DNA from: DATMER01 sp963741305
Lineage (GTDB): Bacteria > Acidobacteriota > Thermoanaerobaculia > Multivoradales > UBA5704
Assembly (NCBI GenBank): GCA_963741305.1
Contig: CAVUHL010000003.1
Location: 2,976,001-3,040,000, forward strand
Length of the DNA stretch: 64,000 nucleotides
Direction of reading: 5' to 3'
Below are positions 1-7,706 of this stretch, in pieces. The notes below the pieces were generated by a model that ran no database searches, was not told where the DNA came from, and saw only the letters and a list, made by a program, of their open reading frames with translations. The stretch's first letter is position 1. Each line of letters begins with the position of its first letter. The translations under genes and the position numbers were made by a program.

Positions 1-1409
1 GACCCCGCCACGGTGACCTCGTGCCCCAAGGCACGCAAGAGGTCTGCCATGGCTTCGGCCGTGTCGGCGTGGTCCTCGACCAGCAGCAATCTTAACGAAG
101 AAGCGGCCTTCGCTTCAGCCGGCCGCTCCAGGGCCGGCTCGGGAGCAGAGGCGGGAACGTCGCCGGCCGGCAGCCGCAGGGTGAACTCGGAGCCCTGGTC
201 CGTGCCGGCGCTCGCCGCACTCAGAGTGCCGCCATGCATTGCGACGATGGCCCGGCTCAGGGAGAGCCCCAGCCCGAGGCCGCCGAAACGCCGCGTGATC
301 CGCCGGTCGGTCTGCTCGAAGGCGTTGAAGATGCGCGGCAGCAGCTCGGGATCGATGCCGATGCCGTTGTCGGCGACCTCGACCCCCAGGATGCCGCCAT
401 CGTCCTCTTCCCAGGAGCGCACACGGATCTCCCCGGTCTCCCCGCCTGGCGGGGTGAACTTGACGGCGTTGTTGAGCAGGTTCCAGAGCACCTGCGTCAG
501 GCGCGGAGCGTCGGCCCACACCCGGTGCTCGCGGGCGCCGAGGTCCAGGGCGAGCCGGATCCGGCCGGAGGCGAGCTCGGCACCGCAGCAGACCTCGATG
601 GCATGGGCGAGGAGCTGGCGGACGTCCACGACCTCGCGGCGGAGCTCGAGCTTGCCGCGCGAGATGCGCGTCAGGTCGAGCAGGTCGTCGATGAGCCGCG
701 CCTCCAGCTCGACGTTGCGGCGGATGACGGCCAGGGCCTGCCGCACCCGGTCCGGGAGGCCCTCGTCCTCTTGCAGGCTGGAGACGAGGGCGAGCACCGG
801 GGTGAGCGGCGTGCGCAGCTCGTGGGAAAGGGTGGCCAGGAAATGGTCCTTGGCGCGGTTGGCGGCTTCGGCTGTCTCCTTGGCCTGCCTCAGCTCCTGC
901 TCGACGCGCCTGCGCTCCGCGGCGCTCTCGACCGCCTCGAGGGCGAAGGCGGCGAGGTCGGCGACCGAGGCGGCGAAGCCCTGCTCCTGCGGGCTCCACT
1001 CGCGCGCCCCGCCTATGTGCTCGTGGCAGACCACGCCGGCCATGCGGCCGCGGACGCGGATGGGCGCGTCGAGCATGGCGCCGATGCCGAGAGGGGTGAG
1101 GTAGGAGGCGGAGAACTCACGCGTCGTGGGATCGCGGTGGGCATCGTGGGCCACGATCGCCCGCTCTTCTTCCAAGCCCCGGAAGTAGGCGGGGAAGTCG
1201 GCGGCGGCGAGGACCGCACCGTGGGAGTGCCGGTGGGGCTCCTTCTCATAGAGCTCCACGCAGTCGATGCGGGTGCGGGCCTCGTCGAAGAGCCAGATGC
1301 TGGCGCGTTCGACTTGCAGGGTCTCGGCCGCGGCCTCGGCGAGCTCGCGCAGGGCCGCTTCCAGATCGCCCGAGGCCGCGGCTTCGCTCTTCGCCAGGCG
1401 CACCAGCAC
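1..1409 (-). CDS. GAF-domain hybrid sensor histidine kinase (3' part outside the window)
   Basis: The minus frame is open from the left edge to just after the stop of the next kinase. Reading it gives a GAF-like sensor region (starting near REQNRVLVRLAKSE), a HisKA H-box (FLATLSHELRTPLTPVLAL), an HATPase region with an N-box (NLLNNAVKFTP) and G-box (GIGIDPELLPRIFNAFEQ, GGLGLGLSRAI), and then the start of a receiver domain (LRLLLVEDHADTAEAM) where the window ends. No ATG is available; the GTG at 1409 is the only conventional in-frame start downstream of the preceding stop at 1448, although a CTG nearer the GGGGAG at about 1455-1460 is possible. It lies last in the Kai-type cluster and is a close paralogue of the kinases at 1448-3109 and 5547-7655. 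Kinase assignment is secure; start and ligand are not. Confidence 0.85.
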   Translation of the reverse strand, partial: MLVRLAKSEAAASGDLEAALRELAEAAAETLQVERASIWLFDEARTRIDCVELYEKEPHRHSHGAVLAAADFPAYFRGLEEERAIVAHDAHRDPTTREFSASYLTPLGIGAMLDAPIRVRGRMAGVVCHEHIGGAREWSPQEQGFAASVADLAAFALEAVESAAERRRVEQELRQAKETAEAANRAKDHFLATLSHELRTPLTPVLALVSSLQEDEGLPDRVRQALAVIRRNVELEARLIDDLLDLTRISRGKLELRREVVDVRQLLAHAIEVCCGAELASGRIRLALDLGAREHRVWADAPRLTQVLWNLLNNAVKFTPPGGETGEIRVRSWEEDDGGILGVEVADNGIGIDPELLPRIFNAFEQTDRRITRRFGGLGLGLSLSRAIVAMHGGTLSAASAGTDQGSEFTLRLPAGDVPASAPEPALERPAEAKAASSLRLLLVEDHADTAEAMADLLRALGHEVTVAG

Positions 1410-1447
1410 CCGGTTCTGCTCGCGCAGCAGGTCTGGCGGTGACAGGC

Positions 1448-3109
1448 TCAGCTCCCCGCGGACCCGTTCCCGGCGGCCACCTGCTGGATGGCCGTCTCCA
1501 GAGCTTCGAGGTTGACCGGCTTGGTCAGATGGCGCTCGAAGCCGGCCTCGCGGCTCCGTCGGACGTCATCCTCCATGCCGTAGCCGGAGAGGGCGATACC
1601 GCGCAGCCCGAACTTTTCGGCGAGCTGCCGCATGAGGTCCTGGCCGTTGCCATCGGGCAGGCCGAGGTCGCTGATCACCAGGTCGATCCTGCTCTCCTCG
1701 GCCGCCGCCGACAAGGCCTGCGCGACCGAGCCCGCGATCCGGACGTCATGGCCGTGCATCCGCATCAGCTCGGCCAGGGCGGCCGCCGTGTCGGAGTGGT
1801 CCTCCACCAGGAGGACGCGCAGGCGGGCGCCCGGCGTCTCCGCAACCTGGTTCGCCGGCACCGCCTCGGATTCGAACGGCAGCGGCTCGGCCGGCAGCCG
1901 GACGGAGAAGGTCGTGCCCCGGTCCCGGCCATCGCTGCGCACGCTGACGAGGCCGCCGTGCAGCTCGACGATCGCCTTGGTGATCGCGAGGCCCAGTCCG
2001 AGGCCGCCGTAGCGGCGCGTCACATCCGGCTCGCCCTGCTCGAAGGCGTCGAAGATGCGCGGCAGCACCTCCGGATCGATCCCCATGCCGGTGTCGGTGA
2101 TCTCGACCGCGATCCGGTGCGGCGAATCATCCCGGGTGCGCACCGTGATGGTGCCGCCCTCGGGGGTGAACTTGACGGCATTGTTGAGCAGGTTCCAGAA
2201 GACCTGGGTCAGGCGCGGCGAGTCGCCCCACAGGTAATGCACCTGCGCCGCGAGGTCGACCTCGACCTGGCGGCGGCCCGTGGCCAGCTCGCCGGCGCAG
2301 GAGGTCTGGATGGCATGCTCGATCACCTCGTGCAGGTCGACGTCCCGACGGTCGAGCTGGATCTTGCCGCTGGAGACCCGTGTCAGGTCGAGCAGGTCGT
2401 CGATGAGGCGCGCCTCCAGCTCGACGTTGCGCCGCACCATGGCGATCTCGCGGCGGAAGTGGGCGGGCAGCCGGTCGTCCCCCTGCAGGGAGGAGATCAC
2501 GGCGAGCACGGGCGTGAGCGGGGTGCGCAGCTCGTGGGAGAGGGTGGCGAGGAAGTGGTCCTTGGCCTGGTTCGTGGCCTCGGCCGTCACCCATGCCCTC
2601 TCCAGGCGCTCGCTGCGCTTCTGCTCGGTGAGGTCGGTGACCACCATGCACAGCACCGGTTCCCCCGGCTCCTCCAGGGGCAGCTCGCTGAAGGCGATGT
2701 AGACCGGCAGCGGATCGCCCGCGGCTGGCTTGAGCAGGATCTCGCCCTGCCCGTCCTCTTCCTGGCGCAGGAGGGCCGCGAAGAGGCCGCGGCTGGAGGG
2801 CTCGACGAGGCGCTGCACCTCGGAGCCGATGATCTGCTGGAGCGGCATCCCGAGCATGCCGGAGAAGCTGGCGTTGCAGTACAGCACCATGCCATCGGCG
2901 GTGAGGGTCACGGCGCCCTGCCGCATGCACTCGATCATCAGGCGGTACGGGCGGTCCGCGCTCTTGAGGGTATAGACCTTGTCTATGGACCGCTCGGTGA
3001 CGACCAGCGCGTCGACCTCGCCGTTGCGGATGGCGCGCAGCGTCTCCTCCGCCTCCTCCAACTGCACGCGCAGCTCTTCGATTTCTGAATCCTTCCGTTC
3101 CGAAATCAT
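1448..3109 (-). CDS. PAS-domain hybrid sensor histidine kinase with C-terminal receiver domain
   Basis: This 553-residue soluble protein has an N-terminal coiled coil (residues 1-40, ending in the common EVDALVV linker), a PAS domain (about 55-165), a HisKA domain with phospho-acceptor His192 in SHELRTP, an HATPase domain with N and G boxes (NLLNNAVKFTPEGG, GGLGLGLAI), and a REC domain (about 430-545) whose acceptor Asp lies in LVISDLGLPDG. No membrane segment is seen, so it should sense a cytoplasmic signal. Its start overlaps the stop of the upstream kaiB by ATGA, implying translational coupling to the Kai proteins. In cyanobacteria Kai output passes through histidine kinases (SasA, CikA); a comparable role here is inferred from context only. 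Confidence 0.93.
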   Translation of the reverse strand: MISERKDSEIEELRVQLEEAEETLRAIRNGEVDALVVTERSIDKVYTLKSADRPYRLMIECMRQGAVTLTADGMVLYCNASFSGMLGMPLQQIIGSEVQRLVEPSSRGLFAALLRQEEDGQGEILLKPAAGDPLPVYIAFSELPLEEPGEPVLCMVVTDLTEQKRSERLERAWVTAEATNQAKDHFLATLSHELRTPLTPVLAVISSLQGDDRLPAHFRREIAMVRRNVELEARLIDDLLDLTRVSSGKIQLDRRDVDLHEVIEHAIQTSCAGELATGRRQVEVDLAAQVHYLWGDSPRLTQVFWNLLNNAVKFTPEGGTITVRTRDDSPHRIAVEITDTGMGIDPEVLPRIFDAFEQGEPDVTRRYGGLGLGLAITKAIVELHGGLVSVRSDGRDRGTTFSVRLPAEPLPFESEAVPANQVAETPGARLRVLLVEDHSDTAAALAELMRMHGHDVRIAGSVAQALSAAAEESRIDLVISDLGLPDGNGQDLMRQLAEKFGLRGIALSGYGMEDDVRRSREAGFERHLTKPVNLEALETAIQQVAAGNGSAGS

Positions 3110-3414
3110 ACGGAGATCCCTAAACTTGCCTGCAGGCGATGAGGGTCGGAAAGGTTGCCGACAATCCGGCGCAGAGGGAGCGGCGACGTCCTGACGAGCG
3201 TCGGCGTCGCGAAGATCCTTTCCTCGTCGGCCAGAGCGGGCTGCTGGTACACGTCCACGACCTCGAGAAGGTACTTGCCCTTCAGAAACTGCTCGCAGAA
3301 CGCCTTGATCAAGGCGATGGCGCGGCTGGAGCCAGGGCTGGCACCGGTCACAAAGAGCCGGAACGAGTACCGGACCCCTCCGTCATCCAAGTGCGCTTGA
3401 GCCGTGCCAGACAT
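3106..3414 (-). CDS. kaiB: KaiB-family protein, second copy
   Basis: At 102 residues this has the usual KaiB length and the thioredoxin-like KaiB pattern: YSFRLFVTGASPGSSRAI, then FCEQFLKGKYLLEVVDVYQQP and FATPTLVRTSPLPLRRIVG. KaiB binds KaiC and, in cyanobacteria, switches fold when it does so. It follows the other kaiB by 6 bp and overlaps the downstream hybrid kinase by 4 bp (ATGA), so the three are probably co-translated. It differs clearly from its neighbour (for example LRRIVGNLSD versus IRKIIGDLSN), so this is an older duplication and not a recent copy. No kaiA is visible, as in most non-cyanobacterial kai loci. Confidence 0.93.
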   Translation of the reverse strand: MSGTAQAHLDDGGVRYSFRLFVTGASPGSSRAIALIKAFCEQFLKGKYLLEVVDVYQQPALADEERIFATPTLVRTSPLPLRRIVGNLSDPHRLQASLGISV

Positions 3415-3420
3415 CGGCGA

Positions 3421-3735
3421 TCAGCTCCGGGCGTTGATTTCCAAACCCACCAGCACCCGCTCCGAGTTTGAAAGGTCGCCGATGATCTTGCGGATCGGCT
3501 CCGGCAGCCGGCGGACCAGTGTCGGGATGGCCAGGATCTGATCGCTGCGCGCCAGCTTCGGATTCTCGACCAGGTCCACGACCTCGATCTTGTACTTGCC
3601 CGCCAGGTGTTCCTCGCAGAACCGTTTCAGGTTCGCGAGGGCCGCTACCGATTTGGGGGTCTGGCCGGCCACGTAGAGGCGCAGGTCGTAGAAGTTCGGG
3701 TCCGGTGCTTCCTGCGCCATCGCATCCGTGCTCAT
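3421..3735 (-). CDS. kaiB: KaiB-family protein, first copy
   Basis: A 104-residue KaiB homologue with the family core YDLRLYVAGQTPKSVAAL, CEEHLAGKYKIEVVDLVENP and AIPTLVRRLPEPIRKIIG. Its start codon overlaps the kaiC stop by 4 bp (ATGA), which supports coupled synthesis with KaiC. An N-terminal extension of about 15 residues (MSTDAMAQEAPDPN) precedes the first strand; an internal Met at residue 6 could be an alternative start. It is the KaiB copy nearest kaiC, and probably the one stoichiometrically tied to it, but which KaiB binds KaiC cannot be told from sequence. Confidence 0.94.
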   Translation of the reverse strand: MSTDAMAQEAPDPNFYDLRLYVAGQTPKSVAALANLKRFCEEHLAGKYKIEVVDLVENPKLARSDQILAIPTLVRRLPEPIRKIIGDLSNSERVLVGLEINARS

Positions 3736-5471
3736 CGTTCTACCTCCGGGGCCGGCCGTCCATTGACCGCTACTTTACGGACTCTGGCCATGTCAGTCCT
3801 GTCCTCCAGGATCCGCGCCTCGCGGGCCTCCTCCTGGGCGATGATCCTCTCGGTCTCCTCCTGCTCTGCCTCGAAGTCCAGACGGAGGGCCTCCAGCCGG
3901 GCCTCCAGAGCTTCCCGCTTGCGCGCCAGCTCGCGCCGGCGGCGCTCGACCTCCTGCTGCCGCGCCATGGCCGCGGCCTTCTCCCTCGCCTCCTGCGCCA
4001 GCCGCGCCGCGCCGGTGAGCGCCCCCTCGGAGCCCAGGTAGGGATCCACCAGCCGGATCCCCTCGCCGGTGAGCATCACCTCCCGGAGCTGGTTCGAGTG
4101 CGCCATGCCGCGCGACTTGAGGACGTAGAGCGTGCGGTTGCGCTCGCCGCTGACCTCGTTCTCCCGCAGCAGCAGCCACGCATCCATGAGCGAGGATACG
4201 CCTACTTCCGTGTGCTCCGTGAAGTCGCCGTGGATCAGGCTGTTGAAGAGCGCCGTGACCTGGTTCAGCTTGAGGAAGTCGATCAGGCGCATCAGCATGC
4301 TCTTGACCTCCTCTTCGCCGCCCACGGCCAGGAAGTTCGTGATCGGGTCCACGACAACGATCCGCGGCCGGAAGTCGCGGATGATCTTGTACATGGTGAC
4401 CAGGTGCCGCTCCAGCCCGTGGAGCGTCGGCCGGGAAGCGTGGAACAAGAGAAGCCCCTCGTCCACCCAAGGCTGGAGGTCCACGCCAATGGAGCGCATG
4501 TTGCGCACCACCTGGCTGCGCGATTCCTCGAAGGCAAAGTAGACGCAGCGCTCGCCGCGGCGGCAGGCGGCATTCACGAAATGGGCGCCGACGCTGGTCT
4601 TGCCCGTTCCTGCCTTGCCTGAGACCAGCACGCTGCTGCCGCGGTAGAAGCCCTGTCCGTCCAGCATGTCGTCGAGCCCCGGCACCCCCGAGGATACGCG
4701 CTCGGTCGAGGCCTCGTGGGTGAGCGAGAGCGAGGTGACGGGCAGCACCTCGATGCCGCGCTCGTCGATCAGGAACGGGTACTCGTTCGTGCCATGGATG
4801 CTGCCGCGGTACTTGACCACGCGCAACCGGCGGGTGGCAAGCTGGTCGTGGAGCCGGTGGTCGAGGAGGATCACGCAATCGGAGACGTACTCTTCCAGGC
4901 CGTGGCGGGTCAAGGCCCCCTCGCCCCGCTCGCCGGTGATCACGGCCGTGACCCCGCGGTCCTTGAGCCAGCGGAAGAGGCGCCGCAGCTCGGCGCGCAG
5001 GATCGACTCGTTCTGCAGGCCGCCGAAGAGGACTTCCAGCGTGTCGAGCACGACCCGCTTGGCGCCGATGGAGTCGATGGCGAAGCCCAGGCGGATGAAC
5101 AGCCCCTCGAGGTCGTACTCGCCGGTCTCCTCGATCTCGCTGCGCTCGACATGGACATAATCCATGACGAGCTTCTCCTGCTCCATGAGCTCATCGAGGT
5201 CGAAGCCCAGGGAGCGGACGTTCTCCGTCAGCTCCTGGATCCCTTCCTCGAAGCTCATGAAGACGCCGGGCTCGCCGTACTCGGTCGCGCCGCGGACGAG
5301 GAACTCCATGGCCATGAGGGTCTTGCCGCAGCCGGCGCTGCCGCAGATGAGCGTGGGACGCCCGGCGGGCAGGCCGCCGGCCATGATCTCGTCCAGCCCG
5401 GGAATGCCCGTCGGGGCCTTCAGGATTCCAGCGAGCACGGGTGTATCGTCTTGTCCGATCGGTCGAGCCAT
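3732..5471 (-). CDS. kaiC: KaiC-like double-domain RecA-fold ATPase
   Basis: This 579-residue protein has two KaiC domains. The first (about 18-245) has Walker A GSAGCGKT at 44-51 and the catalytic Glu pair 75-76 (SFEEG). The second (about 255-480) has Walker A GKAGTGKT at 285-292 and Glu pair 315-316 (FAFEES). At the place of the cyanobacterial Ser431-Thr432 phosphorylation dyad it has Ser426-Ser427 (GVSSLMDAW). Instead of the short A-loop tail that KaiA binds, residues 484-560 form a long charged coiled coil rich in Arg, Glu and Ala. It sits between a membrane hybrid kinase upstream and kaiB downstream. Autophosphorylation is plausible from the conserved residues; rhythmicity is unknown. 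Confidence 0.95.
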   Translation of the reverse strand: MARPIGQDDTPVLAGILKAPTGIPGLDEIMAGGLPAGRPTLICGSAGCGKTLMAMEFLVRGATEYGEPGVFMSFEEGIQELTENVRSLGFDLDELMEQEKLVMDYVHVERSEIEETGEYDLEGLFIRLGFAIDSIGAKRVVLDTLEVLFGGLQNESILRAELRRLFRWLKDRGVTAVITGERGEGALTRHGLEEYVSDCVILLDHRLHDQLATRRLRVVKYRGSIHGTNEYPFLIDERGIEVLPVTSLSLTHEASTERVSSGVPGLDDMLDGQGFYRGSSVLVSGKAGTGKTSVGAHFVNAACRRGERCVYFAFEESRSQVVRNMRSIGVDLQPWVDEGLLLFHASRPTLHGLERHLVTMYKIIRDFRPRIVVVDPITNFLAVGGEEEVKSMLMRLIDFLKLNQVTALFNSLIHGDFTEHTEVGVSSLMDAWLLLRENEVSGERNRTLYVLKSRGMAHSNQLREVMLTGEGIRLVDPYLGSEGALTGAARLAQEAREKAAAMARQQEVERRRRELARKREALEARLEALRLDFEAEQEETERIIAQEEAREARILEDRTDMARVRKVAVNGRPAPEVER

Positions 5472-5546
5472 CTTTCCCCTGTTGAAAAAACCGCCTTGTT
5501 CGGCCTCGGGTCCGGTTTCGTATTGTACGGGAAAACGGGCCGGGGC

Positions 5547-7655
5547 TCACGCTGGCCGCGCGCACGCGGTCTCGTGGATGACGGCTTCCAGCGCCTTGAA
5601 GTTGACCGGCTTGGTGAGATGGCGGGAAAAGCCGGCCTCCAGGCTGCGGCGCACGTCGTCCTCGGTGCCGTAGCCGCTCAAGGCGATGCCGCGCAGGCCG
5701 TAGCGCGAGACCAGCTGGCGCATCAGGTCCATACCGGTGCCGTCCGGCAGCCCGAGGTCGCTGATGACGAGGTCGATCCCGGCCCCGGAGCCCATCTCCG
5801 CGGCGGCGGCCTCCAACCCGGCGGCCACGCACATTGCAACCCGGACCTCGTGCCCCAGGGAGCGCAGCAGCTCGGCCATGGCCTCGGCGGTATCGGGGTG
5901 GTCTTCGACCAGGAGCAGCCGCAGGGGACGGCGGGCCGCCGGCTCCGGCACCTGGCGCGGCGCGGGCTCGGCCTGCGCGGGCCAGCCGCCCGTGGGCAGC
6001 TCCACCCGGAAGGTCGCGCCCAGGCCATAACCCGGGCTCAGCGCCGTGATCCGGCCGCCGTGCAGGTCGGCGACGGCCTTGCTGATGGAGAGCCCCAGGC
6101 CGAGCCCGCCGCGGGCGGGGGACGCTTGGGAGAAGGCCTCGAAGATGTGCGGCATCGAGCCCGGCTCGATGCCCACGCCGGTGTCCGTGATCTCCACGAC
6201 CAGAGTGTTCTCATCCTCTTCTTCGTCGTTCCATGTGCGGACCACGATCGTGCCGCCCTCCGGCGTGAACTTGACCGAGTTGCGCAGCAGGTTCCAGAAG
6301 ATCTGCATCAGGCGCGAGCCATCCCCCCAGACGCGGTGCTCCGAGGCTGCGAGCTCGGTGACGACCTTGAGCCGGCCGGCATCGCAGCTCTCGGCGCAGC
6401 AGATCTGGATGGCATGCTCGACCAGGGCGCGGACGTCGCACACCGAGCGCTGGAGCTCCAGCTTGCCGCGGGCGATGCGCGTCAGGTCGAGGAGGTCGTC
6501 GATGAGCCGGGCCTCCAGCTCGACGTTGCGGCGGATCATGGCGAGGTGGTCGGCCACGTCGCGCAGCCGGCCGTCCCCCTCCAGGCCGGTGATCAGGGCG
6601 AGCACGGGGGTCAGCGGCGTGCGCAGCTCGTGCGAGAGGGTGGCGAGGAACTGGTCCTTGGCCCGGTTCGCGGCCTCGGCCTCCTCCTTGGCCTGGCGCA
6701 GCTCCTCCTCGGCCTGCTTGCGCCCGGTCACGTCCATGACCGTGCCGATGAAGCGGGTGGCGTGGCGGTCCTCCCCCTCGCCGCGGAAGAAGACGCAGCC
6801 GCGGGAGGTGACCCAGCGGACCGCGCCTTCCGGAACCACAGCCCGGTACTCAACCTCGTAGCCGCCCTGGCTCGACGGCTCCATCGCCTCCTGCATGGCC
6901 TGGTGGACCCGGTCCCAGTCTTCGGGATGGATACGGACCAGGTACTCGCTGTAGTCGATCTCGGCGTCCGGGGGGAGGCCGTGGATCTCCTTGCAGCGCT
7001 CCGACCAGGTCAGCCGGCCGGTGACCGGGTTGAAGTCCCAGGTGCCCAGGCCCGTGCCCTCGACGGCCAGGCGCAGCCGCTCCTGGCTGTCGTGGAGGGC
7101 CTCGTCCGCCTGCCGGCGCTCGGTCACGTCGGTGGCCATGGTGACCAGGAAGAGGCGGCCGTCCGGCAGCCGGCCGGGCTCGCCCGCGGTGAAGGTCCAG
7201 ATGCGGCCCTCGCCGTCGCGGGTGCGGATAACGAGCTCCGCCTCCGTGGCATTCCCTTCAAAGGAGCGGCGGATGCGGTCTTCGACCTGCCCGGCGGCCG
7301 GCCCGTAGGCCAGGTCCAGCCACTTGCGCACTGTTGGTATGTGCTCGCGGGAGTAGCCGGAGAGGCGGGTCCAGGCGTGGCTGAGGGCCAGGACCTCGCC
7401 GTCCTCCGCGTGCATGAGGATGGGGATGGGGGCGTCCACGATCGCCCGCCGGAACTGCTCCTCGCTGCGCCGCAACGCCTCCTCGGCGGCGTGGCGGGCA
7501 CGGGTCGAGAGCCAGGCGGCGAAAACCACCATGGCCAGGCCGCCGACGCCGAGCGCCAGCGAAACCGGCACGGCGGCCGCAGCCGCGCCAAGCGCCAACA
7601 CCACCAATGTGGCGCCTAGACCCCAGACAGCGAGGCGGACAGCGCGCGGGATCAT
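5547..7655 (-). CDS. Membrane-anchored PAS-PAS hybrid sensor histidine kinase with receiver domain
   Basis: The 702-residue protein begins with two hydrophobic segments (about 8-28 and 33-50), then two PAS domains (about 60-185 and 190-310; the second has the PAS_3-like LTWSERCKEIHGLPPDAEI), a HisKA H-box (ATLSHELRTPLTPVLALI), an HATPase domain (NLLRNSVKFTPEGG, GGLGLGLSISKAV) and a REC domain with acceptor Asp in VISDLGLPDGTG. It precedes kaiC by 75 bp on the same strand. A TAATAT -10-like hexamer at 7683-7678, 23-28 bp before the start, could be its promoter, but no good -35 is visible. The catalytic half is closely related to the other two kinases of this cluster, so all three probably arose by duplication. 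Confidence 0.93.
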   Translation of the reverse strand: MIPRAVRLAVWGLGATLVVLALGAAAAAVPVSLALGVGGLAMVVFAAWLSTRARHAAEEALRRSEEQFRRAIVDAPIPILMHAEDGEVLALSHAWTRLSGYSREHIPTVRKWLDLAYGPAAGQVEDRIRRSFEGNATEAELVIRTRDGEGRIWTFTAGEPGRLPDGRLFLVTMATDVTERRQADEALHDSQERLRLAVEGTGLGTWDFNPVTGRLTWSERCKEIHGLPPDAEIDYSEYLVRIHPEDWDRVHQAMQEAMEPSSQGGYEVEYRAVVPEGAVRWVTSRGCVFFRGEGEDRHATRFIGTVMDVTGRKQAEEELRQAKEEAEAANRAKDQFLATLSHELRTPLTPVLALITGLEGDGRLRDVADHLAMIRRNVELEARLIDDLLDLTRIARGKLELQRSVCDVRALVEHAIQICCAESCDAGRLKVVTELAASEHRVWGDGSRLMQIFWNLLRNSVKFTPEGGTIVVRTWNDEEEDENTLVVEITDTGVGIEPGSMPHIFEAFSQASPARGGLGLGLSISKAVADLHGGRITALSPGYGLGATFRVELPTGGWPAQAEPAPRQVPEPAARRPLRLLLVEDHPDTAEAMAELLRSLGHEVRVAMCVAAGLEAAAAEMGSGAGIDLVISDLGLPDGTGMDLMRQLVSRYGLRGIALSGYGTEDDVRRSLEAGFSRHLTKPVNFKALEAVIHETACARPA

Positions 7656-7706
7656 CTTTCTGCCTTCAGCGGGACAAATATTAGCAGACTGTGGAAGAAA
7701 AGCGCG

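Noticed and set aside
4716..7619. A 967-codon plus-strand frame
   Set aside because: It is the antisense shadow of kaiC and the membrane hybrid kinase, caused by strong GC codon bias; its product is low-complexity and matches no fold.
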